Part shown: piece by piece, positions 33,575 to 44,785 of the stretch | Position numbering within the stretch: position 1 is the stretch's first letter | How the letters are laid out: every line of letters starts with the position of its first letter | From: Cryptomeria japonica | Lineage: Eukaryota > Streptophyta > Pinopsida > Cupressales > Cupressaceae | DNA length: 64,000 nucleotides | Assembly (NCBI RefSeq): GCF_030272615.1 | Contig: NC_081413.1 | Coordinates: 609,905,209-609,969,208 of the forward strand | Direction: 5' to 3' | The notes under the pieces: generated by a model | The model's input: the letters and a program-made list of their open reading frames with translations, nothing else | Database searches by the model: none | What the model was told of the DNA's origin: nothing | Program-made: the position numbers and the translations under genes

Positions 33575-34880
33575 AGCAATGGGAACAAATCTAGATAAGA
33601 TCTCCCTTTAGGATTTGATTCAAACTTCACCTACATACCACAAGATGATCCAAGAAGCTTTATAGAAGGTAATTACCTCTCCTTCTACTAAACTAGATGA
33701 TGTAACAACCTCATTAAATCATATGGATGAAAAGATGGATATTATGTTCTCACAAGATGAATTTCCTTCTTTGGAAGTTCAAAATCAACATGATTCCCTA
33801 AAGATCATGCCTTTCATTAATGAACATAGGATAAAGTGTACCTTAACTGATAATGTATCAAGTCTTAATGTTTGTAGCATAAAATTGTTACATAAATCAA
33901 GATGGATACCTCCTTTATTCAACCTAATTCCCTCTCTATTCATGGCTTTGATATTGTTGGTAGATATTTTTTAGATATAATCATATTACCTATTACAATA
34001 GGACTCATGACTTTACCCACATCTATCCATGTCATGCTTAGTACCTCACATAAATTCTTCTTCTAGATTTCATGGATTCATGTTATGTATGAAATCCCTT
34101 CTACTCTTTAGTGCACAATCAAATTCATATATGACAATAAATTCTATACACTCAAGGTTGATCCCAATTCTTATAATGGTGTCCAAGAAGAAGAAGGACG
34201 CATATCTTTCTTTTAACAATATGATTCCTTCTACAACATAGTCTCCTATTGATGATGCTTTGTTAGAGAAAAAATTTCTTGGACATTAGACTTAATGTCA
34301 TCATTTAAAGGAGACTACAAAGTCCCCCAATTCAAATGTGAAGCCTCAAAGGAGCCTTGTGTTTTATTTATCCAAGATTCTTCTAAATCCATTCCAACTT
34401 TCTCTTCTCACATATCTCGATGATAATTGAAGCTCTTAGACTTCAAACCAATTGAAAATAGGAGAGAACCCTCTCCTCTTGACATTTCAACACCCATTAA
34501 GGATTATAGAACAAAGTATTAAGGTCGATGAGAAATCTACATCACACTTTTCTAAAGAAGGTTTAATTTTCCAACATCCCCTCCCCCATTGTCGAGTACA
34601 TCTATGTCTTCTTCTCATAACTTTTCATCTAAAGAAATTATATTGTTCAACCTTCTTCAAGCCAAATTGATTACTCCCCCTAGGCCAAAATGAAGGAGAA
34701 AATGTTAAAAAAGTCATGAAAATTCTTCTATTTGTGTGTATCATCAAATATATGGCCATTCCACTAATGAATGCCAAGCTTTGGAGTGTACAATTCAACA
34801 ACTTATTGTAACTGGTATCATCCATATGACAAGTGAAAATGAGTAGTACCTTTGTCAAGTTCCTTCTAAATAACATTTAT
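33575..34880 (+). pseudogene. Decayed Tat-like gypsy fragment: gag end, protease and a CxxH-type motif
   Basis: Plus-strand phrases appear across frames in the order of Tat/Ogre elements: DLIQTSPTYHKMIQEAL (end of gag), FSQDEFPSLEVQNQHDSLKI, and KCTLTDNVSSLNVCSIKLL, the protease active-site loop. A shift then gives SFIQPNSLSIHGFDIVGRYF, and later SWIHVMYEIPSTL with CTIKFIYDNKFYTLK, the protease end. Further on YHQIYGHSTNECQAL (about 34740) resembles the single zinc-knuckle-like motif of gypsy gag, oddly located after the protease. No RT or integrase follows. Stops and shifts are abundant. SIR-C probably inserted into the leader of this older element. Confidence 0.65.
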
Positions 34881-35346
34881 TTCCTATTATGTTACTCCTC
34901 ACTATGTGACACTCATAGCTTTTCTTTTGGTGGTTCATTGTCATTAATGGTGGTACAATTTCATGTGCAATCATACTTTGATATAAATAAAATAGCCTAA
35001 TTATTCATGTCTCTATACAGGGGGACAAGAATAGTTTTCAAGCATTTATCCTTCCTTAGGATCCACTTTCCCTTTGTTTAGTCGTATCCTTTTTAATGGT
35101 ATGCATTTTTTGCATAGAATTGAGGACCTCTTCCTTGATTGAAAGGGTATATCTTATAAATGTTCTCTCCTTGGTGTTAAAAGTGTGCAACCCTTCATCA
35201 AGAATCCCCTCTCCTAGAAATTGGGAAGGTGTGTTTTCTTGGTCTCCTTCCCCTTCTAGTGTTGAAGATGTCATCTTTGTTAAAGATGTACTCTCTTTAC
35301 AGAGGTAGATATATTTAGGCAAAAACGGTTGGATGTTTGGGGAGAT
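34881..35346. other. Sequence between decayed gypsy fragment and COP-G LTR
   Basis: Open frames of up to 102 codons on both strands overlap each other and show no family motif. The last bases (GTTTGGGGAGAT) resemble a polypurine tract placed directly before the putative COP-G LTR. Confidence 0.35.
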
Positions 35347-35613
35347 TGTTGGAGATTGCTGCAAATATGTGCTTTAGTGATATCTAAGAGATGTGTTGTC
35401 ATTGATGTCAACATATTTCTTTGTCTATGATAGTGATGCAGTGAAGATCGATTAGTGAATTTGTTCAACATGTTGATGATAAGAGTTTTTGGATTAAAGG
35501 GTTTGTAGAGGATTATGTATAGCTGATTCAATACAATTTTTAGTGGTCCACATGAAGATTTGAGTGATTTATGGTGTGTTGTGGTTGGTTTTTTGTTGTT
35601 TAGTGGTGCCGGT
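35347..35613 (+). repeat. COP-G LTR, left piece (before GYP-D insertion)
   Basis: Begins TGTTGGAGATTGCTGC, a copia-like LTR start. It runs to the GYP-D target site and continues after GYP-D at 62634. The combined length to 63702 is about 1.34 kb. Without the 3' LTR, which lies outside the window, the left border is not proven. Confidence 0.45.
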
Positions 35614-36890
35614 TGTTCAACCTAACAATAAGAATAATAATTCTAGTTGAAGTCTCAACTCGAAGTTTGGACATTCATTTGGTAAAGTCACTATTTTCAT
35701 AGCTAGTGTTCATTTGATTGTCAACCCAAGGACGTAATACTTGAAATGGGTCTGCACTATATATGCACTAAGTTCCTGCGACAACTATTCTACATTACTA
35801 CAACAACTAACATTATGTGGAAAATATAAGCAAGAATTGAAACTATAGAAAGGCTACAAGAAAATTTTTGTGTAAATTCATAAAAGCAATACTGGATAAA
35901 TTCAATGTTGTAAACAGAAATTACTCTGTTCTGGTTTGGCTGCAGGAACAGTCAATGGATATGTTTCCAGTGGCTACAGAAATAGTCAATACAAGAACAT
36001 CTACTATAGCTAAGGAAATAAAACTAATCATAACAAATGCACAGGAACACTCACCAAGTGGCCCCCCTTCGATGAGTGATATCAGGCTTCCCAAAAACAA
36101 CTCTAAACGCTCAGAATAACATATTTTTATTCATCATTCTTTGGAAGTCATTACATGATTCAATATGAAAAGAAAACTCAAAAATACTTAGGAAAAATCC
36201 TCTGCTCTATTTCTCTTCTCTTTCTATCTCCCCTCCGAGAAGATAAAGAGATTATTATTAAAAATAAATCATCTACAACAGACAACACAAATCATGCCGA
36301 AAAGAAGAGGCAGATGATTGACCAAGAAAGGAGATAGCTGGAGTTATGTTGTAGGAAACACGGATCTAAACCAAACCACAGTCATAACATATTGTGGCGG
36401 TATTTACAACTTCAATGTCCACCTAAGTTAGACATCGGTAGTATCACTTGATTTCTCCTCTTATATCATTCCTTACGCTTCTCAATTTTTCTGCAGTTTG
36501 ATCTTTAGTCATCTTCTTGAGTATCCTTTCCTTCAATTGGCGTGAAAGGTGAACATCCACTGCAACATCATTTATTCCCCGCACTACAAAATAAATAACA
36601 TACAAGAACATACATATGCATTTTATTTAATCAGGACATCTATTAATTTCACATATGATATTGCCCTAAACAATCCGCATGGCAGCAAGAATAAATCACA
36701 TGGCTATAGGAATAAATGGCATGGCTGCAAGAATAAACTAGCAAAGATAAAATATGATTTAATAGGTTCAGGCTAACATATGGAATACATATAGTAAACT
36801 TCCAATACATCACTACTACTATGCAAACCAAAAGATGACAAAAACTCAAGAGTTCTGAGGATAGAAATATGACAATGTCTCAACTCATCA
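35614..36890 (-). repeat. GYP-D 3' LTR
   Basis: Plus-strand ends TGTTCAACC...CTCATCA. Carries three copies of a 21-bp unit at 36678-36740, against four in the 5' LTR, which accounts exactly for the length difference. CATATATAG on the minus strand near 35757-35768 may be the TATA region. Confidence 0.88.
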
Positions 36891-36906
36891 TGCCCCCCAA
36901 CTTTAA
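36891..36906 (-). promoter_or_regulatory. GYP-D polypurine tract
   Basis: On the minus strand AAAGTTGGGGGGCA abuts the 3' LTR. Confidence 0.75.
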
Positions 36907-39218
36907 GAGCTTGTTGATCCTACAACAAAAGGAAAATTTCTAATTCTTGCACTAATTCTTAGATCACCAATGGTTCCTTGACTTGTTCCTCCTGAAGCTA
37001 AATTCCAGTAAAATCCTTTCATCTTTTCCAGCCTGGACCATCTGGCTGATTCTTCTATAACTACTTCATAGGGCTGATCTGTAGTCTTACATCCCAATAG
37101 TAGCCACATAAGAATAGGAGGTTGAAAGATCAGTACTATCCAGTTATTGGTCTTCTCTCTGCCCAGTTGTATATATTTGGGGGCTCTTTGCATGGCTTCC
37201 TGAAAATTTGGCAGTGAATGAGGTTCTCCTTTCTTTAACTTTTCTGGTAAGTTATTCCAGTGCTGAGTTAACCCATCTATTATAGTTGCACTGTCAGTCT
37301 GAACTAAATGCTCATATGCCTAGTATATTTCCTCCCTCATTGGAAGCACTAGCTTCCTAGCATCATCTCTTACCAGTAATTTCTGCCATTCATAATAAAG
37401 AACTCTTGGCTCTTTTGTTTTCTTCCTCAATGGTAATGGACAATCAAATTCAAAATATTTGTATGCTCTATCTTGTACCCCCATGCTGATCTCATTTGAA
37501 TCCATGACATTAAAGCTTTTATATGGATATCACCAATATATAACAAAGGATTCCACTCACTATCTGAGGGTACATCATAGTTATGTAAATAAAATTCACA
37601 TAATAATTTTTTCACAGCTGCTGGAGAAGTCTGGTAAGCATCATAAAATTCCTTGGGGGTTTCTAAAGAGGGGCTACAGTCCCTGACAATGAGGTTCAAT
37701 TTGAAATTTAAATACTGCTCCCTTAAATGCAAAGCATAAACCCTTGGAGGTGCCCTATATTACATTAATTTGGGGACCATACTAGTGATTGTTTCAACCT
37801 TAGCCTCTAATTCTTCAATTTTGTTATCCCTCTTTTCAATTTCTCTTTGCTTCTTGTCAATAACCCCTTGCAATCTAGCCCTCTCCATTTCCCATTGTCT
37901 ATAAAATGTTAACACAATAGATAAACTGCTTAGGGATGATGGAGGTCTAATAGGTGTTACCTTAGGTCATGGAATCTCTTCAACAAGTTCCTCAAGCTGC
38001 TGTGGAATCTCTCTGACAGGTTCCTCAAGCTACTCTACCACATAAGCAAGATTTGACAGTCTATCTACATCACCTTCTTCTTGGATTTCAACATCTGTAG
38101 GGCTCCCTTCTTCTGATGTTTCCACTGAAATAACCTCTGTTGGATCACCTATTGGACGAGCCTTCTGGGTCCTACTCTGTGTTCTTCTCACATAAACCTT
38201 TGGAGTGGCTGCGGGAATGGTTTCTACCCGTGGCTCTGCTGTAGGAGTTTTTCTTTTTGACCTACGCCTCTTGGTTGCAAGAGAAATTTGAGTTGCATGT
38301 GGCTAAACCATAGGTTCTTCATCTATTTCATTTATTTCCAATTCCTTCCCTTTTCTTTTAGCAAATGGTGAATCTCTTTGAAGAGAAGTGGAGGGTTGCT
38401 CCACATTTGCCTCAACTATCTCTTCTTTCATAATAACCGCAGCTCCTTCAACAACAATCAAATCATTCTCTGCAAAAAACTACGGGAGAAGAGGGTTCTA
38501 CAATATTTTCTTCTTCATCAACTAGTGGATCATCTGCAACAGAAGCATCTTCAACAGGAGCATCTTCAACCCTAAACTACAATATGTCCTCAAATACTCC
38601 CCATTCCATCTGTGAAACGTCTCTAAGAGAATGTTCTACAAGAAATTTAATCAAACCATGATGGCTGACAGAATGACTTCCATTTTTTTGCATTTCTTTG
38701 GCACTTGTAGAAATGAGGTGGTATAGAAAATTAGGGACATTCACCCTCTGGCCATGTCGTAAATGACTAAGTAATTTAAAATGTGGTGAATGTAGATTTG
38801 AATACCTCCCTTCGCAAGTAATGTATTTCATGACATATAAAGCTACCTGAGGCCATTCTGCTGGTAGTGAAACCCTCCTAGTTCCTTGCTTGTCCACCGC
38901 TAGAGGTCCATCTGTGGGAAGTGTAAACTCTACCCTGGCGCTCCTTGCGTCTTTTGATTCTAGAAACAATTCTCCTTCATGTGGCAACCCTGTAACTTCA
39001 GCTATCCGCTGCTCCGTAGCAATGACCCTTAAACCTTTAACCATAGCTTCTCCTTCAATGAAGGAATGCATAAACTCTACAGCAATTTCTTCATTAAAAT
39101 CCCTGATTTTCAAAGAGTAATCAATCCAGCCGTGGTGTCTAAAATAATGCTCACAAATAGCATCCTGCAACAACGCATCATGGATTGTTGGTTCATGGCG
39201 GATTGAATCTCCACCCAT
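36903..39218 (-). pseudogene. GYP-D third frame in env position (accessory protein)
   Basis: About 500 bases after pol, a frame of 213 codons (39218-38577) starts MGGDSIRHEPTIHDALLQDA. Recognisable phrases are DFNEEIAVEFMHSFIEG, IATEQRIAEVTGLPHEGELF, LYVMKYITCEGRYSNLHSPH, LSHLRHGQRVNVPNFLYHLI and HHGLIKFLVEHSL. Further leftward, eroded frames (37732-37427, 37505-37320, 37193-36903) carry CEFYLHNYDVPSDSEWNPLL and WQKLLVRDDARKLVLP, so the protein may have reached about 700 codons. A region with coiled-coil or proline-rich character lies between. Athila elements often have a third frame called env-like here. I see no convincing signal peptide or fusion-type membrane segment, and no function can be assigned. 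Similar phrases recur at 14.0-15.8 kb. Confidence 0.7.
38280..38576 (-). other. Acidic, stop-rich continuation of the GYP-D third frame
   Basis: Just past the stop at 38577 the same frame reads VEDAPVEDASVADDPLVDEE with further stops. The direct CATCTTCAACAGGAG repeats on the plus strand near 38545-38570 underlie the VEDA repeats. Confidence 0.5.
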
Positions 39219-39721
39219 TTCTTACTCTGTTAGTATAGCAAACTCTGCAGCTGAGAAACGGAGAACCAAAATATCCTATAGACTTGAAAATTGAAAATTC
39301 CATACATATCTCCAAATTTGGTGGTAGAATTTATTACTTCCTTGCATGAAAAAATATCTTGTTAAAAACAATGATGGCAAGAAATCAATTCTAAGTACCG
39401 AAAAGGATGAATAATTACTAACTTTGGAAACCGAACCATAAAAAACCCCCCCAACTTAACTTAGCACGTGTCCACACAAGATGACAAGATTTAGGGGAGT
39501 GTATGCGGATTTAGGAAGGCAGTAATCATAATAAAATCATAAATGCGTAATTAAAATAAAATACAATATGTACATAGCTGCAGTTGTACGAAAATGATGG
39601 CAAAATGAAATGAAATGATAGATAAAAAAATGAGATGGGATGACGTGGATGGAATTTTATTTATGGAGAAGAATATTCCCATAAGATATGGAAATATTAT
39701 TGTGAATTGATGCGAGAAGAA

Positions 39722-39937
39722 TTATAAAGCGACAAGCATGTTCACTGCATTGGCTGCAGGAACCTTACCTTTATTACTTTGCTCAATTGCAGCATGAACC
39801 TTCTCAGTTGTTGCAGTAACTTTATCAGTTGTTGTAGGAACTTGTGTTTCATCCTTTTGGGAAAATTGTTGCAGGAACTCCTCTTTAGTGGTCAGCTTAT
39901 GATAAAGATGCAATCGGTGACCATTCACCAAAAGCTT
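39722..39937 (-). pseudogene. GYP-D pol C-terminal tail
   Basis: In frame with integrase beyond one TAG. Starts LLVNGHRLHLYHKLTTKEEF, the usual end of Athila-like pol, then a variable Thr/Val/Ala-rich tail ending at 39722. Confidence 0.75.
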
Positions 39938-40844
39938 CTACCGAACAGGGTCAATTGTGGTCAAATGAACAACTCCATTATTGAAAACTTGTTCTATCTC
40001 ATATGGTCCTAACCATCTGGTTTGCAACTTTCCCATAATATCTTTATATCCGGATTCATACAATATTGCCCAGTCATTGACTTTGAACTTTTTCTCTTTG
40101 ATATATTTAGCATGCCACTTCGCTCTCTGATTTTGGATCAGTTCTGTCTGATGGACAACCATTTTCCTCCATTCGTCCAAAGCATTCAATTGTTGAATAT
40201 GTTCCTTTTGTGCTTCAGATAGTGTCATATTTAATTGCAAAGCTGTCCTCAGAGTTTTATGCTCAAATTCAATAGGCAACATTGTTGCTTTTCCATAAAC
40301 CATTTCAAAAGGTGTAAAACCAATTGGTGTTTTCCAACTTGTTCTGTATGCCCAAATTGCTTCTAAAAGCCTATGAGACCAGTCTTTTTTATGAACAGAT
40401 ACTGTTTTGGTAAGAATAGCCTCAAGCTCCCTATTTGTAACCTCTGCCTGTCCATTAGCTTCTGGATGATATGGAGTAGATTTTATGTGCCTTATATTGT
40501 ATTCATTGACCAAAGCTGCAATCAATGTTGAAGTAAATTGTGGGCCCTGGTCTGATACAATTTCTCTTGGTACTCCATATCTTGTAAATATCTCATCATA
40601 AAGAAACTCAGCCACCTTATTATCTCTTGCCTGTGTCATGGCACGAGATTCCACCCATTTTGTTACATAATCCGTACACACCAAAATGTAGGATTTGCCA
40701 TTAGAAGGTGGATCAATTGGGCCAACAAAATCTAATCCCCATTTATCAAATGGTGCAACTAATATTTGTGGATATAATGGCATCTCATCAGATTTAGTAG
40801 GTCTTCCCATACATTGGCATCTATCACATTTCCTTGTATACTAT
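39938..40844 (-). pseudogene. GYP-D integrase, cysteine half of zinc finger through C-terminus
   Basis: Resumes after SIR-E with YTRKCDRCQCMGRPTKSDEM (zinc-finger Cys pair; a TAG sits just before Tyr). It then has FDKWGLDFVGPIDPPSNGK (Asp, residue 27 from the Met at 40810), VSDQGPQFTSTL (Asp 87) and PEANGQAEVTNRELE (Glu 123), giving exact DD35E spacing. RTSWKTPIGFTPFEMVYGK and the C-terminal LQTRWLGPYEIEQVFNNG follow. The domain stays open for 290 codons and looks chemically intact. A TAG at 39938 is followed in frame by KLLVNGHRLHLYHK and a Thr/Ala-rich tail to 39722. Confidence 0.92.
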
Positions 40845-40849
40845 GTTGC
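40845..40849. repeat. Left target-site duplication of SIR-E (GTTGC)
   Basis: GTTGC before the 5' LTR equals 56700-56704. Confidence 0.93.
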
Positions 40850-42018
40850 TGTTACTACTTATCAAGTTGCCATTAGTTTTATATTCAAAGTTATTCTATA
40901 TACTCTAGTCAGTTATATCTACCGAAATATTCAGTTGGTATGATAGTCCAGTCGGTTATAGAAGAAAGTAGTCTCAGAGCGTAGTATACACCGAGTTGTC
41001 TACCGAGTAGCAAAGATGACACACTGAGTTGATATACACCGAGTGAAATGTGTTACCAGATTCATTGAACCTGGACATACATATGAAAATGTGTTACAAG
41101 ATCGAGGACATTATAACCTTTATCACATTGGAAATTGCACTTAAAGATTGTGTATGATTTTGAGGTCATCTAACCAATGAAATATTTTGCATGGTTATTC
41201 ATTCGATAAAACATATTTGTAAGATCGAAGCAATGAATGGATCATCGACATAAGAGATCTATTTATTCAACATGGATTAAGATCAGAATAACACATGTAG
41301 CATGATAGAAAGGAAGAAATAGAAATATATGAAGCAAGACATGTGAAAGCACTAAGTGTTATGACTATTACAGAGACACAGAGGTCACCGAGAAGGATTT
41401 TAGAGAATAGTCAAAGAACAGAGTAAATAGATGGGTTTACCGAGTTACTATATGGGTTACCGAGGTATGCTATAAGCAAGGTAATCTTATTCTGAGCACA
41501 TAGAATTTGCTATAACATTCCAGATGTAAAGTTGCATATATTTGTAATGATTTTATTTTAATATTTTGAAGTTGTAAGAGAAACCTTTAACAGGGTAAAA
41601 GACTCTAATCAAGTCTATAAATTGTAAAGCCTCTAACTAGGTGTAGCATTTAGATGAAGTGTTGTAAAATCCTTTAGCAAGGTAGATCTAATAGATCTTG
41701 ATACTCCTAATAGGGTAAGCTATCAAAAATAGCTAAACATGTAGCTCTAACCGAGCAACCTTTATTATTGTAGTAGTGAAGTTGTGGGTGCCATCCCCAC
41801 CGTAGTTTTTCTCTCTAACCAAGAGTTTTTGCGTAACCAAAATATATGTGTTATGGAGTGAATCATGTATGATTGTTATCTATTTGTTTTAGCTTTATAT
41901 TATGTTACTCCACTATTCGATTTATGCATAACAATAAAGTTATTATTGAAGAAAAGTTTTGAAGTACTGATTCACCCCTCCCCTCTCAGTACATTAGCTT
42001 TCCATATTGGGCCTAACA
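40850..42018 (+). repeat. SIR-E 5' LTR
   Basis: Contains seven ACCGAG hexamers (40990, 41002, 41038, 41387, 41439, 41459, 41750). It lacks a segment of about 22 bp present in the 3' LTR near 55665. TATAAATT at 41616-41623 is a possible TATA box. Confidence 0.93.
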
Positions 42019-42020
42019 AT

Positions 42021-42032
42021 TTCTATCAGAGC
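42021..42032 (+). promoter_or_regulatory. SIR-E primer-binding site (initiator Met type)
   Basis: TTCTATCAGAGC, two mismatches to TGGTATCAGAGC, two bases inside the LTR as in SIR-C. Confidence 0.75.
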
Positions 42033-42080
42033 TTCAATCTTGGAAAAGGGTTTAACTACCTAAAGAGAAAGATCTTATCA

Positions 42081-43421
42081 ATGGAAGGCTATAAACAATC
42101 TCAGAGGATTGTGTATCTGCAAGAAGAACTAGATCATGCTAATCAAGTGATTGCAAACATGCAAAGGCAAATGCAAAAATCTCTGAAAGTGAGAAGAAGA
42201 TTATCTGATGATTTGCAGGACTCTCAAGAGTTAGTGGAACAAATTGAGACATCATCTGAGAACAATATATCTGAAGAGACTGAAGAAATGATTGGAGTAT
42301 TGAAAGAAAAGAACAAAGCACTGGCTGATCAACTAAAAGCAATGAAAAGAGAACATGAACATTTCAGCACATAGATGACTGAAAATCTTGATGCATTGAG
42401 GACATCTGAGGATAAAGTAAGAGATATAGAAAGAGAGAAACAACAACTTTAAATCTTAGTATCTGATAAAAATGATGAAATCACAAGGATGACTAGAATT
42501 TAACAAAACCTTTCAGATCAACTAGGTTATGCACATCATGAAGCAAATCTAAAAGACGATGAGAATCAAGCATTGAAACTTGAAGTATCCAGGTTGACCG
42601 ATGAACTTGAAATAGAGAATAAATCCAAAGAAACGCTGAAGAAGAGTTATGAAGCATCAAAGATGTTGGATGAGAAACTGAATACAAGAAGACCCAACAA
42701 AGATGTAGGACTCGGTTACAAAGAAAAAGACTCTACCGAGAAGGGAATTCATACTACCGAAAGAGGAGAATCATCAAAGCAAGCTGGAATCAAAAGAAAG
42801 AAGCCTATTTGCAACTACTGTGGAAATCAAGGTCACACTGCCAACATGTGCCAAATCAGAAAAGGTAAGCAACCGAATGTCACTAAGTCTAATGGTTATT
42901 GTTACAACTGCAATAAATATGGTCACACATCTAATCAATGTAGGACAAAGTCTGTTAACAATTATCAGAAGGCAAAATTCAAAGGTTTTTGTAAAAACTG
43001 CAATAGATATGGACATAGTATCGAGAAGTGTTGGTTTAAGCAAAAGAACTATATGTGGTATGCACACCGAGCAAATGTTAGAGGTTACCGAACTCACACA
43101 GATCCTTACCGACAATATTCTGCAGTACCATGGGATTACAATACAAGGATATGGTGTGAATGTTGTGGAAGATATGGACATATAAGTGCCAACTACTTTA
43201 TAAGGTTTGGGATGAACAGCCGAAGATCATGGAGAAATCCTGGTATGGCATGTTTTCATTGTCATAAAGTTGGACACTTGGCTGGAGATTACAAAGATCA
43301 ACCTAGAAAAAACATTGAAGAAATAAAAGAAAAATTACAGATGATTTGGAAAAAGAAGGAAATTGTGTCAAATGAAGAAAGCACCTTACCTACCGAGTTA
43401 GGTGCTCCTATTCCAAATTAA
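42081..43421 (+). pseudogene. SIR-E ORF1: coiled-coil protein with five CCHC-type knuckles
   Basis: One reading frame from the ATG at 42081 to the stop at 43421 (446 codons), broken by TAG at 42372 and TAA at 42450 and 42501. The first half is a long coiled coil (SQRIVYLQEELDHANQVI, later LKEKNKALADQLKAMKREHE). NKDVGLGYKEKDSTEK follows, then the knuckles CNYCGNQGHTANMC, CYNCNKYGHTSNQC, CKNCNRYGHSIEKC, CECCGRYGHISANY and CFHCHKVGHLAGDY. The last two have Tyr in place of the final Cys. Layout, GLGY phrase and knuckle count match SIR-C ORF1. Likely an RNA-binding gag derivative; no gag core is recognised. Confidence 0.8.
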
Positions 43422-43519
43422 TCGGTAAAGGTATGAAGGGACTGCAATCTCTCAAGGTTAAATCTTAACAGTTCCTATTTTATTATGTACTTAATTCAAA
43501 ATTTGCATAATTAAGATGT

Positions 43520-43524
43520 AATAG
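43520..43524. repeat. Left target-site duplication of GYP-F (AATAG)
   Basis: AATAG before the 5' LTR equals 51363-51367. Confidence 0.93.
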
Positions 43525-44763
43525 TGTAGCGTCCTAAAATTGCGACACTTGCAATTTTGACCGCATTTGGGTCTTCACGATGGCGGCGCAACACTAAACC
43601 TGAATGGAGACCCCGAAACTTGCTCATGACACCAAAAACTGCATTTTTCTAGCACCCTGGCCTGATCCTCCTTGCACCTTGCTGTCCCGGGAGGTGGGAC
43701 CAGAGCGCCCAGCGCCCTGGTCCTTCAGGACCATGGTGCCCAGCGCCCTGGTCCCTGGCCCTATTTTGGGCCCGGTCTCCTATGGGACTTCGGGCCTTTT
43801 TGGTTGCAAATTGGAAAATAACATTTCCTGGTCGGCCTAAGGTCGGGAAAATCAGTCTTTTAACCCTAATTGGCAAGTATATAAACTACTTTTCCTCTCT
43901 CATTTGAGGGAGAGGAGGAAAAAAGGGTGAAAACGATATTCAAACATTCAAGCATTCAAGCATTCAAGCATTCCTTCAAGCAATTGATCATTCTAAGTCT
44001 CCATTCAAGGCTAAGTGTTGCATTCAAGACAAGGATTCAACCATTGAAGAGGAGATCACTTACAACACATTACATGCTACAACATACAACATACAACAAA
44101 CAACAACATCTATACCTTCGCATATAAGGATACAAACATCCTTACAACAGGGTATTAGTACTTGTTTTACATTACATTTACAACATTTCTCATTTCTTGG
44201 TTAATTCCAAAACTAGGGTTTGACCTAAGGGCAAACCCCTAATCCCTAACCCCCCAATCGTCTTCGCTTTTCTGTGTGTAAGTTGCAGGTACACGGCTGA
44301 AATTGAAGATCTGGAATCCTTGTGCAGAGACGAACAGATCCCCCTTCGTTTCGCGGATTTTTCAGAGGACCGTGTGCACGCCGGGCGCCATCGTCCTGTC
44401 AACTTTTGCTCAAATTTGCAGGACAGCGCCGTCTTGACATTTTACTGCTAATTCCAGGTCCGCAGCTTCATCCTATATCCCTGACTCAGTTTATAAGCGA
44501 ATCTTTCTCACTTTCTATGCATTCCTAGTTCAATCTTTCCATCTACATTCTTTACAAAAGAGGGTATCCTTGCTATCACAACCCTTGAAACTCATATAGA
44601 ATCCAATCTTGCATTGCGTGGGATTGGATCTTGTGGGTTTCAACCCCTCTTTTGAATGTAAAGTCCCTCCTAAGTGAAAACCATCAACCCTAGTGACTCT
44701 CCCTTCTCCCTCCTCGGAGTTGGGGAGGGGAGAACGACTAGGGTTCGATTTTTCTGCTTTACA
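43525..44763 (+). repeat. GYP-F 5' LTR
   Basis: Contains a GC-rich, hairpin-prone block at about 43650-43800 (GGACCAG...CTGGTCC...GGACC, with GCGCCCAGCGCCCTGGTCC nearly duplicated), TATATAAA at 43878-43885, and an ATTCAAGC microrepeat near 43945-43980. It carries one copy of a 33-nt motif at 44364-44396 that recurs in the leader. Confidence 0.93.
43878..43885 (+). promoter_or_regulatory. Probable TATA box of GYP-F
   Basis: TATATAAA, followed after about 20 bases by a C/T-rich stretch (TTTTCCTCTCTCATTTGAGG). Conserved in the 3' LTR. Confidence 0.5.
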
Positions 44764-44765
44764 TT

Positions 44766-44785
44766 TTGGTGAACCCGACGTGAAC
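44766..44785 (+). promoter_or_regulatory. GYP-F primer-binding site
   Basis: TTGGTGAACCCGACGTGAAC begins two bases after the LTR. Position and the TGGT start fit a tRNA primer site; the tRNA is not identified. Confidence 0.6.

Noticed and set aside
36903-39218. Viral envelope glycoprotein in GYP-D
   Set aside because: Position fits, but I see no clear signal peptide, fusion peptide or anchor segment; described only as an env-position accessory frame.
42774-43185. Open frames on both strands overlapping the SIR-E zinc-knuckle region
   Set aside because: Shadows of ORF1; the Cys/His spacing appears only in the ORF1 frame.
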